Assembly (NCBI GenBank): GCA_022651005.1
Contig: JALCQD010000001.1
Span: 186,001 to 250,000, forward strand
Direction: 5' to 3'
DNA length: 64,000 bases
Source of the DNA: Bifidobacteriaceae bacterium
Lineage (GTDB): Bacteria; Actinomycetota; Actinomycetes; Actinomycetales; Bifidobacteriaceae
Shown here: positions 10,011-20,700 of the stretch, one piece after another
How positions within the stretch are numbered: position 1 is the stretch's first letter
Layout of the letters: each line of letters starts with the position of its first letter
The notes under the pieces: model-generated
Told to the model about the DNA's origin: nothing
Databases searched by the model: none
Seen by the model: the letters and a program-made list of their open reading frames with translations, nothing else
Program-made: the position numbers and the translations under genes

Positions 10011-10697
10011 TTATTCTGCGAAATCGGAGAGATTGATGTCGGCCAGATTGGGACCGTCTGCATCTGCATCCGTAGCATGAGCCGCTTCAGAAGAAGCCTC
10101 TGATACACCACTGTCAGCCGCCTGCCCAGAATCAGATTCAGGGGCAGCTTCGGAGGTGTCGTCCGCCTCGTCACTAGGAACAGCCGGAACCTCAGCAGTC
10201 TCAACCGAATCCTGTTCAACAGACTCAGCCTTTTCGTCCTCTTCCGACGACTCCCCAGTCTCTTCAGGAGTCGCCTCGGGAGTCTCTTCAGGCTTTGCCT
10301 CGGGGTCATCCGCGATTGCGCTCAGGACGCCATGGACGAAAGCAGGAGCATCGTAATCAGAGAGCTTCTTGGTCAGCTGAAGCGCTTCGTCAATGGCGAC
10401 GCGCGGCGGAATCTCGTCGTTATACACGATTTCCCAGGTGCCAATGCGCAAAATGTTGCGGTCAACAACCGGCATCCTGCGAACCTTCCACGTCTCGGAA
10501 TGAGCGTCAAGCAGCTCGTCAATGTGAAACCTGTGAGCCGCCACTCCCCTGACGATGTCCTGCGCGTAATCCGGAAGTGGGGTCTGTGCGCCGGGATTGG
10601 CGATGCGCTCAGAAAGAAGGGACAGGATGTCCTGCCCCTTCTCGTCCGCTTCATAGAGTGTGTTCAACGCCCTTTTGCGGGCAGTAGATCGCGCCAT
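10011..10697 (-). CDS. nusB: Transcription antitermination factor NusB with acidic tail
   Basis: NusB binds boxA RNA with S10 (NusE) and supports rRNA antitermination. The helical domain spans residues 1-130: ARSTARKRALNTLYEAD, DYAQDIVRGV, VVDRNILRIGTWEI and IPPRVAIDEALQLTKKL are typical. Residues 131-228 form an unusual low-complexity tail rich in Glu, Asp, Ser and Ala that standard NusB (about 140 residues) lacks. It starts three bases after the efp stop, so the two are cotranscribed. The tail has no visible homologue and looks disordered; its function is unknown. Confidence 0.95.
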   Translation of the reverse strand: MARSTARKRALNTLYEADEKGQDILSLLSERIANPGAQTPLPDYAQDIVRGVAAHRFHIDELLDAHSETWKVRRMPVVDRNILRIGTWEIVYNDEIPPRVAIDEALQLTKKLSDYDAPAFVHGVLSAIADDPEAKPEETPEATPEETGESSEEDEKAESVEQDSVETAEVPAVPSDEADDTSEAAPESDSGQAADSGVSEASSEAAHATDADADGPNLADINLSDFAE

Positions 10698-10700
10698 ATC

Positions 10701-11264
10701 TCAGTTCTCGCGACCGAGGTACGAACCGTCGCGAGTATCAACCTTGACGTGCTCACCCTCGCCAACAAAGAGCGGAACCTGAATTTCAGCGCCTGTCTCA
10801 ACGGTGGCGGGCTTTGTGCCTGCGTTGGAACGGTTGCCCTGGAGGCCAGGCTCAGTGTGCTCGACTGTGAGAATAACGGACGCGGGGAGCTCAACGCTCA
10901 GCGGGTTGCCATCGTGGAAGCTGATGATGCAGTCGGTGCCTTCAAGCAGGTACTTCTCGGAGTCGCCAATGAGCGTCTCAGGAATGTTGACCTGATCGTA
11001 GGTGTTCATATCCATGAAAACGAAATTGTCGCCGTCGCGGTAGGAGTACTGCAGCGTGCGGTTGTCAACCGTCTCAAAGTCCATCTTCATACCGGCGTTG
11101 AACGTGCGCTCAACGATCTTTCCGGTGAGGACGTCCTTGATGGTCGTACGGACGAATGCGGGTCCCTTGCCCGGCTTGACGTGCTGGAACTTGATAACTG
11201 CCCACAGTTTTCCGTCAAGATTGAGGACGGAACCATTCTTAATATCATTGGACGTTTGTGCCAC
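10701..11264 (-). CDS. efp: Elongation factor P
   Basis: EF-P rescues ribosomes stalled on polyproline. The three-domain protein has the tip loop KPGKGPAF. The PGKGP form is the actinobacterial subfamily, in which the loop lysine is reported to work without modification, and no modification enzyme genes are seen here. I set the start at the GTG 11262-11264: AGGTGG lies eight bases upstream and homologues begin with the following [10 protein letters not shown]. The upstream GTG at 11276 overlaps that ribosome binding site and is unlikely. Expression is coupled to nusB downstream. Confidence 0.96.
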   Translation of the reverse strand: MAQTSNDIKNGSVLNLDGKLWAVIKFQHVKPGKGPAFVRTTIKDVLTGKIVERTFNAGMKMDFETVDNRTLQYSYRDGDNFVFMDMNTYDQVNIPETLIGDSEKYLLEGTDCIISFHDGNPLSVELPASVILTVEHTEPGLQGNRSNAGTKPATVETGAEIQVPLFVGEGEHVKVDTRDGSYLGREN

Positions 11265-11353
11265 TTTTGTATCCACCTACCAAAATCGATTTTTTACCTT
11301 GATTATTATGCCACAGACCCCACACAGCCACGCAACCATGCAACCTGCGCAAA

Positions 11354-11385
11354 AAGAAGCCCGAGGACGAATCCCCGGGCTTCTT
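11354..11385 (-). terminator. Rho-independent terminator of the str operon (after tuf)
   Basis: AAGAAGCCCG (11354-11363) pairs with CGGGCTTCTT (11376-11385); on the minus strand the stem is followed by CTTTTTGCGC. It lies 36 bases after the tuf stop and closes rpsL-rpsG-fusA-tuf. Confidence 0.9.
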
Positions 11386-11420
11386 CGCTGGTACTGCTTC
11401 AGACTACTGAATAATCGAAA

Positions 11421-12620
11421 TTACTCAACAATCTTGGTCACACGACCGGAACCAACGGTACGGCCACCCTCGCGCACTGCGAAGGTGAGGCCTTCCTCCA
11501 TTGCGATCGGCTGAATGAGCTCGACCTTGAAGGTTGCGTGATCGCCGGGCTGAACCATCTCAACGCCGTCAGGCAGTTCGATGACGCCGGTGACGTCGGT
11601 GGTGCGGAAGTAGAACTGAGGACGGTAGTTCGAGAAGAACGGCGAGTGGCGGCCACCCTCGTCCTTGGTCAGAACGTAGACCTCAGCCTCGAACTTGGTG
11701 TGAGGAGTCACGGAGCCGGGCTTCGCAACAACCTGGCCACGCTCGACCTGGTCGCGGTTGATGCCACGGAGCAGCAGACCGGTGTTGTCGCCAGCCTCTG
11801 CCTCGTCCATCTGCTTGTGGAAGGTCTCGATGGAGGTGACCGTGGTGGTCTGCGTAGGACGCAGGCCGACGATCTCGACCTCGGTGTTGATCGGGAGCTT
11901 GCCGCGCTCAACACGACCGGTGACGACGGTTCCACGACCGGAGATCGTGAAGACGTCCTCAATCGGCATCAGGAACGGCTTGTCGAGATCGTGAACAGGC
12001 GTCGGGATGTAGGAATCGACGGCATCCATGAGATCCTTGACGGTCTGAACCCACTTGTCGTGATCCGGAGCGTCATCGTGCAGTGCGCCGTAAGCGGAGG
12101 TGCGGATGACCGGGCAGTCGCGATCGAAGCCGTTCTCCTCGAGGAGGTCGCGGACTTCTTCTTCGACGAGCTCGATGAGCTCTTCGTCGTCGACCATATC
12201 GCACTTGTTGAGTGCAACGAGGATCTTCGGGACACCGACCTGCTTTGCGAGCAGAACGTGCTCACGGGTCTGAGCCATCGGGCCATCAGTGGCGGCGACA
12301 ACCAAGATTGCGCCATCCATCTGAGCGGCGCCGGTGATCATGTTCTTGACATAATCAGCGTGGCCGGGAGCATCGACGTGAGCGTAGTGGCGCTTCTCCG
12401 TCTGGTACTCGATGTGAGCGATGTTGATGGTGATGCCGCGGTCCTTCTCTTCAGGAGCGGAATCAATCTGATCGAAATCGTACTCGGGGTTGAGATCCGG
12501 GTATTCCTCGTGCAGAACCTTGGAGATTGCTGCGGTGAGGGTGGTCTTGCCGTGATCAACGTGACCAATGGTACCGATGTTAACGTGCGGCTTAGTGCGC
12601 TCGTACTTGGCCTTTGCCAT
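11421..12620 (-). CDS. tuf: Elongation factor Tu
   Basis: EF-Tu delivers aminoacyl-tRNA to the ribosome. G-domain motifs [17 protein letters not shown] and NKCDMV are present, followed by the beta-barrel domains. The start is the ATG at 12618-12620 ([12 protein letters not shown]), preceded by AGGAGG with ideal spacing; longer frames upstream are not used. The protein has 399 residues. It is the last gene of the str operon, 188 bases after fusA. Confidence 0.98.
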   Translation of the reverse strand: MAKAKYERTKPHVNIGTIGHVDHGKTTLTAAISKVLHEEYPDLNPEYDFDQIDSAPEEKDRGITINIAHIEYQTEKRHYAHVDAPGHADYVKNMITGAAQMDGAILVVAATDGPMAQTREHVLLAKQVGVPKILVALNKCDMVDDEELIELVEEEVRDLLEENGFDRDCPVIRTSAYGALHDDAPDHDKWVQTVKDLMDAVDSYIPTPVHDLDKPFLMPIEDVFTISGRGTVVTGRVERGKLPINTEVEIVGLRPTQTTTVTSIETFHKQMDEAEAGDNTGLLLRGINRDQVERGQVVAKPGSVTPHTKFEAEVYVLTKDEGGRHSPFFSNYRPQFYFRTTDVTGVIELPDGVEMVQPGDHATFKVELIQPIAMEEGLTFAVREGGRTVGSGRVTKIVE

Positions 12621-12808
12621 GTGTGTCCTCCTGGACGTCTCGTAGTTTGCTTCTGCTCTATGAGCCGGAGCCCCGCTACATTTTACTGGGTATTTGAACT
12701 TTTTACCACTCATGTCCCTATCCCCGGTCAACAGAAACAGTTTATACCGTCGGCCGGCGACAGGGCGGCGACGATAGCGCGTGTTGCACTATCGGCCGAA
12801 ATTACTTG

Positions 12809-14935
12809 TTACTCACCACGCTGCTGCTTGATGATTTCGTCGGCAACGGCCTTCGGGACCTCTGCATACGAATCCATCTGCATGGTGTACATTGCGCGAC
12901 CCTGCGTCCTGGAACGCAGATCGCCGATGTAACCGAACATCTCGGAAAGCGGGACCTTCGCGTCAACGACCTTGACACCAGTGGCGTCGGTCATCGACTG
13001 AATCTGGCCACGGCGAGAGTTGAGATCGCCGATAACGTCGCCCATGTACTCCTCAGGAGTACGGACTTCCACGGCCATGATGGGCTCGAGGATGACGGGC
13101 TTCGCCTTGGGAGCAGCTTCCTTGAACGCCATAGAACCGGCGATCTTGAAGGCCATTTCGGAAGAATCGACTTCGTGCATCTGGCCGTCGGTGAGCTCCA
13201 CCTTCACGCCAACCACAGGGAAGCCTGCAGTGATGCCGGATTCCATTGCTTCCTTGATACCAGCCTCGATGGAAGGAATGAATTCCTTCGAGATGTGACC
13301 ACCAGTAACCTGGTTGTCGAACTCGAAGTCCTTGCCCTCGGCGGTGTCCAGAGGAAGAAGGTTGATCTGGATCTTTGCGAACTGACCAGAACCACCGGTC
13401 TGCTTCTTGTGGGTGTAGCTGAAGTTCATCACGGGCTTGCGGATTGCCTCGCGGTAGGCCACCTGAGGCTTGCCGACGTTGCACTCCACGTGGAACTCGC
13501 GACGCATACGATCAACCAGAATGTCGAGCTGGAGCTCGCCCATGCCGGAGATCAGCGTCTGGCCGGATTCCTCATCCGTCTTGACCTGGAACGTCGGATC
13601 CTCATCGGACAGACGTGCCAGAGCCACGCTCATCTTCTCCTGATCGGCCTTGGTCTTAGGCTCAACCGCGACCTCGATAACGGGGGTCGGGAAGGTCATG
13701 GACTCGAGAGCGATCGGGTTCTTCTCGTCGCAGAGCGTGTCGCCGGTGGAGACGTTCTTCAGTCCCACGAAGGCGTAGATGTTACCCGCGACGGCTTCGT
13801 CAACCGGAATCTCCTTGTCGGAGTGCATCTGGAAGAGCTTGCCGACGCGCTCACGCTTGTCCTTGGTGGAGTCGAGCACGGACTCGCCGGGCTTGACCGT
13901 ACCGGAGTACACGCGAACGTAAACGAGCTTGCCGTAGAAGGGGTGAGCCGCGATCTTGAAAGCGAGTGCCGAGAACGGAGCGTCTGCGGTGGGCTTGCGA
14001 TCAATCTCGATGGACTCATCCTGAGGATCGTAACCTTGAATTGCGGGAACGTCCTCGGGGCTGGGCAGGTAGTCAACGACGGCGTCGAGCATGGGCTGAA
14101 TGCCCTTGTCCTTGAACGCTGAGCCGCAGAATACCGGGTAGGCCTCGGAAGCGATGGTGAGCTTGCGGACGGCCTTGCGGATCTCGTCCTCAGTGATCTC
14201 TTCGCCCTCGAAGTATTTGTTCATGAGCGCGTCATCGGTGTCGGCGACGGTCTCGAGCAGCTCTGCGCGGTACTTATCGCAGGTCTCCTTGAGGTCGGCG
14301 GGGATCTCGGTGGTCTCGTAGGTTGCACCCTTGTCGGAGTCGTCCTTCCAGACGTAAGCAACCATGCGCACCAGATCGCACATGCCGATGAAGTCGTTCT
14401 CGGCGCCAATCGGCACCTGCATCACGATCGGCTTAGCCTTCAGCTTCTCCTTGATGGTGTCCACCGAGTAGAAGAAGTTCGCGCCGAGCTTGTCCATCTT
14501 GTTGATGAAGCAGATGCGGGGAACGTCATACTTGTCGGCCTGACGCCACACGGTTTCAGACTGGGGCTCAACGCCCTCCTTGCCGTCGAAGACAGCCACA
14601 GCGCCGTCGAGCACGCGAAGCGAACGCTCGACCTCTGCCGTGAAGTCCACGTGGCCAGGAGTATCGATGATGTTGACCTGGAAACGATCCTCGGGATCGT
14701 GTGACTGACGGTTCCAGTAAGCGGTAATTGCGGCAGACGTAATGGTGATGCCGCGTTCCTTTTCCTGGTCCATCCAGTCCATCGTCGAGGCGCCATCGTG
14801 GGTCTCGCCGATCTTGTAGTTGACACCGGTGTAGTAGAGGATGCGCTCTGTCGCCGTTGTCTTGCCGGCATCAATGTGGGCCATGATGCCGATGTTGCGG
14901 ACCTTGGTGAGGTCCTTGAGCACGTCTTGTGCCAT
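12809..14935 (-). CDS. fusA: Elongation factor G
   Basis: EF-G catalyses ribosomal translocation and, with RRF, recycling. The 708-residue protein starts [27 protein letters not shown] (P-loop AHIDAGKT), with DTPGHVDF and NKMDKLG, then domains II-V ending in [15 protein letters not shown]. It lies 30 bases downstream of rpsG in the str operon; AGG-containing sequence precedes the ATG. Confidence 0.98.
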   Translation of the reverse strand: MAQDVLKDLTKVRNIGIMAHIDAGKTTATERILYYTGVNYKIGETHDGASTMDWMDQEKERGITITSAAITAYWNRQSHDPEDRFQVNIIDTPGHVDFTAEVERSLRVLDGAVAVFDGKEGVEPQSETVWRQADKYDVPRICFINKMDKLGANFFYSVDTIKEKLKAKPIVMQVPIGAENDFIGMCDLVRMVAYVWKDDSDKGATYETTEIPADLKETCDKYRAELLETVADTDDALMNKYFEGEEITEDEIRKAVRKLTIASEAYPVFCGSAFKDKGIQPMLDAVVDYLPSPEDVPAIQGYDPQDESIEIDRKPTADAPFSALAFKIAAHPFYGKLVYVRVYSGTVKPGESVLDSTKDKRERVGKLFQMHSDKEIPVDEAVAGNIYAFVGLKNVSTGDTLCDEKNPIALESMTFPTPVIEVAVEPKTKADQEKMSVALARLSDEDPTFQVKTDEESGQTLISGMGELQLDILVDRMRREFHVECNVGKPQVAYREAIRKPVMNFSYTHKKQTGGSGQFAKIQINLLPLDTAEGKDFEFDNQVTGGHISKEFIPSIEAGIKEAMESGITAGFPVVGVKVELTDGQMHEVDSSEMAFKIAGSMAFKEAAPKAKPVILEPIMAVEVRTPEEYMGDVIGDLNSRRGQIQSMTDATGVKVVDAKVPLSEMFGYIGDLRSRTQGRAMYTMQMDSYAEVPKAVADEIIKQQRGE

Positions 14936-14965
14936 CCTAAATTCCTAACTTTCGCTTTGCCGAAA

Positions 14966-15436
14966 TTACCAGCGGTAATGAGCGAAGGCCCTGTTGGCCT
15001 CTGCCATCTTGTGGGTGTCTTCGCGGCGCTTCACAGAAGCTCCGAGACCGTTGGAAGCGTCGAGAATCTCGTTGGCGAGACGCTCGGCCATGGTCTTCTC
15101 GCGGCGTGCGCGGCTGAAGTCGGTGAGCCAGCGCAGCGACAGAGTGTTGGCGCGGTTGGGCTTGACCTCAACAGGAACCTGGTAGGTTGCGCCACCGACG
15201 CGGCGGGAGCGAACCTCAAGGCTCGGACGAATGTTGTCGAGTGCGCGCTTGAGCACTGCAACGGGCTCCTGATCGGTCTTTTCCTTGACCTGATCGAGGG
15301 CACCGTAGACGATCGACTCGGCGATGGACTTCTTGCCATCGAGGAGGATCTTGTTGATGAGCTGAGCAACTACCGTCGAACCGTAGATGGGATCTGGCAG
15401 AAGAGCGTGCTTTTTAGCTGGTCCTTTGCGTGACAT
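14966..15436 (-). CDS. rpsG: 30S ribosomal protein S7
   Basis: S7 nucleates assembly of the 3' domain of 16S rRNA and sits at the E site. The 156 residues match the family: [27 protein letters not shown], the [14 protein letters not shown] hairpin and a C-terminal [15 protein letters not shown]. The ATG lies two bases after the rpsL stop without its own strong ribosome binding site, implying translational coupling. Confidence 0.98.
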   Translation of the reverse strand: MSRKGPAKKHALLPDPIYGSTVVAQLINKILLDGKKSIAESIVYGALDQVKEKTDQEPVAVLKRALDNIRPSLEVRSRRVGGATYQVPVEVKPNRANTLSLRWLTDFSRARREKTMAERLANEILDASNGLGASVKRREDTHKMAEANRAFAHYRW

Positions 15437-15438
15437 TT

Positions 15439-15810
15439 TTACTTAGCCTTCTTTGCACCGTAGAGGGAACGAGCCTGCTTGCGGTCCTTGACACCCTGGG
15501 TATCGAGAGCACCACGAACGATGTGGTAACGCACACCGGGAAGATCCTTCACACGTCCGCCGCGAACGAGGACGATGGAGTGCTCCTGGAGGTTGTGGCC
15601 CTCACCGGGGATGTAGGCCGTGACTTCGATGCCAGAGCTGAGCTTGACACGAGCGACCTTACGAAGTGCCGAGTTCGGCTTCTTCGGTGTAGTGGTATAG
15701 ACACGGGTGCACACGCCGCGGCGCAGCGGGCTTCCCTTGAGCGCCAAAGTCTTGGACTTCTTCGACTTCGGCTTACGTCCTTTGCGGACGAGCTGTTCAA
15801 TAGTTGGCAA
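15439..15810 (-). CDS. rpsL: 30S ribosomal protein S12
   Basis: S12 monitors codon-anticodon pairing in the decoding centre. The 123 residues start [12 protein letters not shown] and contain [11 protein letters not shown] (Lys43, Lys44) and [14 protein letters not shown] (Lys88), so the classical streptomycin-resistance positions carry the sensitive-type lysines. The start codon is TTG (15808-15810) with AAGGA six bases upstream. It is the first gene of the str operon. Confidence 0.98.
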   Translation of the reverse strand: MPTIEQLVRKGRKPKSKKSKTLALKGSPLRRGVCTRVYTTTPKKPNSALRKVARVKLSSGIEVTAYIPGEGHNLQEHSIVLVRGGRVKDLPGVRYHIVRGALDTQGVKDRKQARSLYGAKKAK

Positions 15811-16274
15811 TGCAATTCCTTCATGAAGGGTGTAAATCCTGTTTGTGCCTTAAGGCTGCCACACTGCAGCCATGACACCGAAGAAATCGGAAGTCAGCCA
15901 CAGTCCACCGGCCCGATGGCCCCGCGCTCTCCGCTTGCCATTACTGGCAACCTTCCACAAGTGAGGGGATGTTCCGCACACGACCCGAGAGTCACGCACG
16001 GCACACACAAGGGTTTAGTTTATCACACGTCTCGACAAGGAACGGCATGAGATGAGTGCGGCCCGAAAGGTGAGTACTTCCGCAACGGCTACAGCGGACA
16101 CGCCCGAGGTGTTGATTCGAGATTCCATTCTTCCACACCCCAAGGTCTCGATGGTTTTCCCATCACGTCAACACTACCGTTGCTCCCATCTCACCGATTA
16201 TGCCACCAGTCCACTGACCGCAGACCCTCACTATCCGATCCGCCCCCCCCCTCTCCGGAAGAAAGGAGTCGCAG
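15811..16274. promoter_or_regulatory. Divergent control region of the str operon and the kinase/FN3 operon
   Basis: The rpsL leader on the minus strand has a small hairpin (GGCTGC 15854-15859 with GCAGCC 15866-15871). TTAGTTTATCACACG at 16015-16029 is nearly identical to a site upstream of rpoB and probably marks the str promoter (TGTGATAAACT on the minus strand). Toward the kinase there is a run of nine Cs at 16243-16251, then AAAGGAG six bases before the ATG at 16275. No credible small gene is seen. Confidence 0.55.
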
Positions 16275-17714
16275 ATGCCGTCACCGCCTTCTCTCCACGG
16301 CTATCACTACGTCCGGGACATTGGTACCGGGGGCAGTTCCTGCGTCTATCTCTATGAGCAGAGCATTACGGAGCGTCTTGTGGCAGTCAAAGTCGGCACC
16401 CGTCTGCTGAATGACGCAGGGGCACAAGATCGCTTTCGCACAGAAGCGAGCGCGATGGCACGCATTGCCGATCACCCCGGGATCCTCTCGATTTACGACG
16501 CGGGCATTACCAGCGATTCCCACGGTTATCTCGTTCTCGAGTATGCAGCAAACGGTACTTTTGCTCATCCCCCACACGACATGCGCCCCGACACCGAACA
16601 ACTGCTTTCTGTCGCCATCACGCTCTGTTCCGCTCTGCAAACGGCCCATGCTCATGGCATTCTCCACCGTGACATCAAGCCCAGCAATATCCTCATCTCG
16701 GACGCAAGGACTCCTCTTCTCGCAGATTTCGGCATTGCGTCTTCGCTCTACTCCTTCTCTTCCATTCCTGGATACTCCGTTGCGTGGGCTCCACCAGAAG
16801 TACTGCGAGGAACAGATCTGCACACTGCGGGCGAGTCCAGCGATATTTACTCTCTCGCGGCGAGCCTCGTCGGCATTCTCACCGGCAGTTCCCCTTACGA
16901 ACTCGCGTATGGTCCACACAATAAAGCACAGCTAGCGGAATATATCCGCACACGGCAGCTTCCTCCGTTCTCGCATATGGGAGTGCCCTCGTTTTTAGAA
17001 CCCGCGCTGAGCCAGGCCTTGGCGTTTGATCCCAATGAGCGCTATTACTCTGCACTCGATTTCGCTCGTGCACTGCAACGCACTCAGCAGAGGACCTATG
17101 GATGTCAGACTCCCGTCATAGTGCGCGGAAGCGTGCCGTACGCTTCAAGTAACGACGAGATTCTTTCCACGCCGCAGCAATTGCCTTCCACAGCCACGCT
17201 TCTCGCTCCGGTAAACGGCAACCGGAGCAATACGCCGCCCACCAAGAACAGTTCTCGGAGAAAGAGTCCCAGCGTCATTTCTCACACTTCCACTTCGTTA
17301 CGAGTGGCAGTTGTTCTCGTTCTTGTTCTTTTTTTCTGCTGTGCATTCTATTTTTCCCTGAAATCACAGACACGTACCATGCTCACTTCCCAGAGCACCT
17401 CCCAAATGGACGTCCGCAGACTTTCAAATGACGATGAGACTCCCGTTCCCTCTCCTGTTGGGGCAGCAGGAAAAATTATCGGGACCACTGCCGTTTTCAC
17501 GTGGAAAGATTCGGGCGAGGACCACGACTCTTATTCCTGGACTCCGACTGGCGATACCCAGCATTCGAATGCCACGCATACGGACGCTCCTTCTGCAACG
17601 CTGCGCGGCGTAACGGGCAAGCAAGTCTGTATCAATGTCAGCATCGTGACGGCCTCCCACCGCATGAGTCAGACTCCCACAACAATCTGCGCCACACGAG
17701 GCGACGGATCATGA
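16275..17714 (+). CDS. Membrane Ser/Thr protein kinase (Pkb2-like)
   Basis: Hanks-type kinase in the cytoplasm with a single membrane span. Visible motifs: glycine loop GTGGSSCVYL (about 18-27), VAVKV with the ATP-binding lysine, catalytic HRDIKPSN (about 131-138), DFG (about 150) and the APPEV activation-segment end. A basic linker leads to a hydrophobic segment VVLVLVLFFCCAFYF (about 344-360), after which about 110 residues should lie outside; the outer part resembles a beta-sandwich, not PASTA repeats. The ATG is supported by AAAGGAG. The stop overlaps the next start (ATGA), so the kinase and FN3 protein are translationally coupled. Gene order matches the bifidobacterial PFNA cluster, whose kinase is called Pkb2; I assign the name by context and domain, not by alignment. 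Confidence 0.9.
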   Translation: MPSPPSLHGYHYVRDIGTGGSSCVYLYEQSITERLVAVKVGTRLLNDAGAQDRFRTEASAMARIADHPGILSIYDAGITSDSHGYLVLEYAANGTFAHPPHDMRPDTEQLLSVAITLCSALQTAHAHGILHRDIKPSNILISDARTPLLADFGIASSLYSFSSIPGYSVAWAPPEVLRGTDLHTAGESSDIYSLAASLVGILTGSSPYELAYGPHNKAQLAEYIRTRQLPPFSHMGVPSFLEPALSQALAFDPNERYYSALDFARALQRTQQRTYGCQTPVIVRGSVPYASSNDEILSTPQQLPSTATLLAPVNGNRSNTPPTKNSSRRKSPSVISHTSTSLRVAVVLVLVLFFCCAFYFSLKSQTRTMLTSQSTSQMDVRRLSNDDETPVPSPVGAAGKIIGTTAVFTWKDSGEDHDSYSWTPTGDTQHSNATHTDAPSATLRGVTGKQVCINVSIVTASHRMSQTPTTICATRGDGS

Positions 17715-20700
17715 AAATCCCTGCCATTTTTCAACGGTGTCACCGTTTTCGCCTCAGTCTCTCCTCAATACGGGTTCTCTCACCCGGCGGGATCTTTCTT
17801 GCACTGTGCGCGGCCGCGCTGTTTTCCATAGCGATAGCGGCCATCATTTTTACGTCCGTCACACGTCAACGCCCTCTCCTCGACAACGGTTCCGTCTGGG
17901 TCGCTTCGCAAAATGACGGAAAAATTGCACGAGTCAATCCTGCACTCCACCAGATTGATGCGACTCTATCGGCCACGGGCTCAGACTTCGACGTCCTCCA
18001 ATCTGCCGATTCCACGCTTCTCACCACTGGAACAACGCTTCATGGCATTGATGCCGCCACACTTGGCACAGGGCAATCCGTCACCATCCCATCGACAACC
18101 TCAGCGTTCATGGGTGCCGAAACGGTGGCACTTTTCGACCATGCCTCCGGGGAAGTTCGCCTCACGCACGCATCCGCCGAAACGGACTCTCTTGGGAATG
18201 CACTCACTCGTATTCTCGCCGAGCCCGCTGCGCTGACGCTTCCCCACGGAAGTCAGATAGCCCTCACAGCCGACGGAACTACCTATGCCTACCGGGCGTC
18301 GGACGGCATGGCTTTGCGTTTTTCCTCCACTCCCTCCGCGCAATCACGTCCTGAACAGCTCGGGTCTCTCACGGACGGGCACGCGGTTGAAGCACAGGGA
18401 ATGACGATCATTGACAAAACACCAGTCATTCTCACCGGTACCTCCGTACGATGGCCGGGAAAAATCGCACATGTGCCGTCGGACTCGCACCTTCTTCTTC
18501 AATCGACTCCCACAGAAGGTGCTTCCGGCAATGTTCAACGCAATACGGTGGTCGTTGCGTCTGATGAGGGAGTCAGTGTCATCTCACTCGCAAGCGGAAA
18601 GATAACTTCGTTGCACAGCGGTGTCACAGCACTTCCAGCAACTCCCGTATCTGCTAACGGGTGTGTTCACGCGGGATGGTCGGCACCGACGCATAACTAT
18701 TGGATGATGTGCGAGGGAAGGAAGACTCCCACTCCTCCAGAATTTCGCACTCTCACAGGAATTTCTTCAACAGCACACCTGATATTTCGCACCAACCATC
18801 GCAGCGTCATCCTCAACAATATTGTCGACGGTAGCGTATGGAACCCCAACGATTCTGACGACGCCATCGCCCTGTCATGGAAAACGTCAAGTCCTGCAGT
18901 CCATTCACGGAAAGACTCAGCGCAAGAGTCTGCACGCACTCACGAGAACTTCTCACGCTCCTGCTCCACCAAGAACGATCAGATCTCCGCCCATGACGAT
19001 TCCTTCGGAATCCGCCCCGGCAACGAACAACTTCTTGATGTGCTGCGCAACGACCATCAGACCTCGTGCTCCGTGCTGAGAATCGACACCGTACAATCCG
19101 TGGACTCCTCACAAGGCCGTCTCAGCATTATCTCCGACGGTCGATATCTCAAATTCGCTGCCGCTCCAAAAGCTCATGGGGCTCTGACTGTTGCCTATTC
19201 CATAACGGACGGCCGAGGCGCACCATCGTCTGCGCTTCTGCGCATCACGGTAGTGCCACCGCGTGTCAGGCACGCACCGAGGCAAAATGACATTCCTCCT
19301 GTCACCGATGTGGAGCGAGATGCCAGCGTGGAGATAAACGCTCTGGAGAGCTTTTCGGATCCAGATGGCGATCCACTTGCACTCGTCTCCGCACACGTCG
19401 AGAATTCCACACACGTCAGCGTCGTCACACGTGCCGATGGCTTCCTGAGTTTTGCGGCAAGCTCAGCCCCTCCAGGCCGTGTCAGTGTCAGTATTCGCGT
19501 CAGCGACGGAACAGACGTGACGTCCGGAGTGGTATATTTCTCCGTGAAACCGTCGGAAAGTCTCGCGCCACTCACCGATCCTCTTCTACGCACACTCGCC
19601 CCCGGAGCCGTCACAACAATTTCACTGGCTCATGCCGTTCATTCATCGTCGGCCACAATGCCGCACCTCACCACTGTCGATTCCGATGCGTCAAGCACTG
19701 TATCCGACGTCACCCGCAGCAACGACGATGATCCCACGCTCTCCTTCTCTTCTTCCGTTCCAGGAACCCATTACGTGACGTACTCAGTAGAGCAAAACGG
19801 CAATAGTTCATTAGGACTCGTACGGGTGGAGGTACAGGCCATCCCATCGCACACCTCAGTTCCCATTACAAAGGGAGACACTGCGCTTCTCAACGCGTCG
19901 GGCACTGCCATCCTCGACCCACTGATCAACGACGTCGATCCGCTGGGCGGCGTCCTCGCCCTAGCCGGAGCCTCTGTGTCGTCTTCCGCCGCGCAGTCAA
20001 CAGGTCTGAGGGTCAGCGTGGTTGACCACCGGAGACTGTATATCACCGTTGCCCACATGCCGAAGACCACGCAACGTATCACCTACGTGGCAGCCAACGC
20101 GCATGCTCGTTCCACGGGAATCATCACCGTGATGCCGCATGTGTCTCCGGCAACCTCCACGGTTCACACGCGCACTCTTGAGGCGAATGTCCGGCAAAGG
20201 GGCATCGTCACCATTCCCGTCGTTGAGCGTCTGAGCGAAAACGGAATGAATCTCAGCCTAAAACCCAAACTCGCAACGAATCCCGCCACTTTTAAAGGCA
20301 TGGCCTTTGTGTCCGGTGACTCAGTGAGGTATCAGGCAGCATCGGCACAGGGACGTTTCCCCATTACCTATACCGTGTCGAACGACACCGGCGCCACAGC
20401 CTCTGGAACCATCCTCATCACCGTTCACTCGAAAGAGGCATCAACCAAGCAAAAGCCTCGGCCTCGCGCAGTTGAGGCTCAAACTGTTGCCGGGCACACG
20501 GTAAAGATTCCGATCAATCTCTCTGGAATCGACAATGACGGTGACGACGTGGCACTGCTTGGCCAGGCAGTGCCCTCCCCCACGAAGGGACGCATCACAA
20601 AAGTCGGAGCCGATTATGTGGAGTACGAAGCATATTCAGACGCAAGCGGCACCGACACCTTCCGCTATGCAGTAGAAGATTGGAGCGGGCAACGTGTCAC

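Noticed and set aside
15439-15810. Possible streptomycin-resistance allele of rpsL
   Set aside because: Lys43 and Lys88 are both the sensitive-type residues.
16052-16357. 101-codon frame upstream of and overlapping the kinase start
   Set aside because: No ribosome binding site or family features, contains the C9 tract, and overlaps the well-supported kinase start.
17501-17710. Longer N-terminus for the FN3 protein
   Set aside because: It overlaps the kinase coding region; the ATG at 17711 in an ATGA overlap followed by a basic stretch and membrane segment is a better start.
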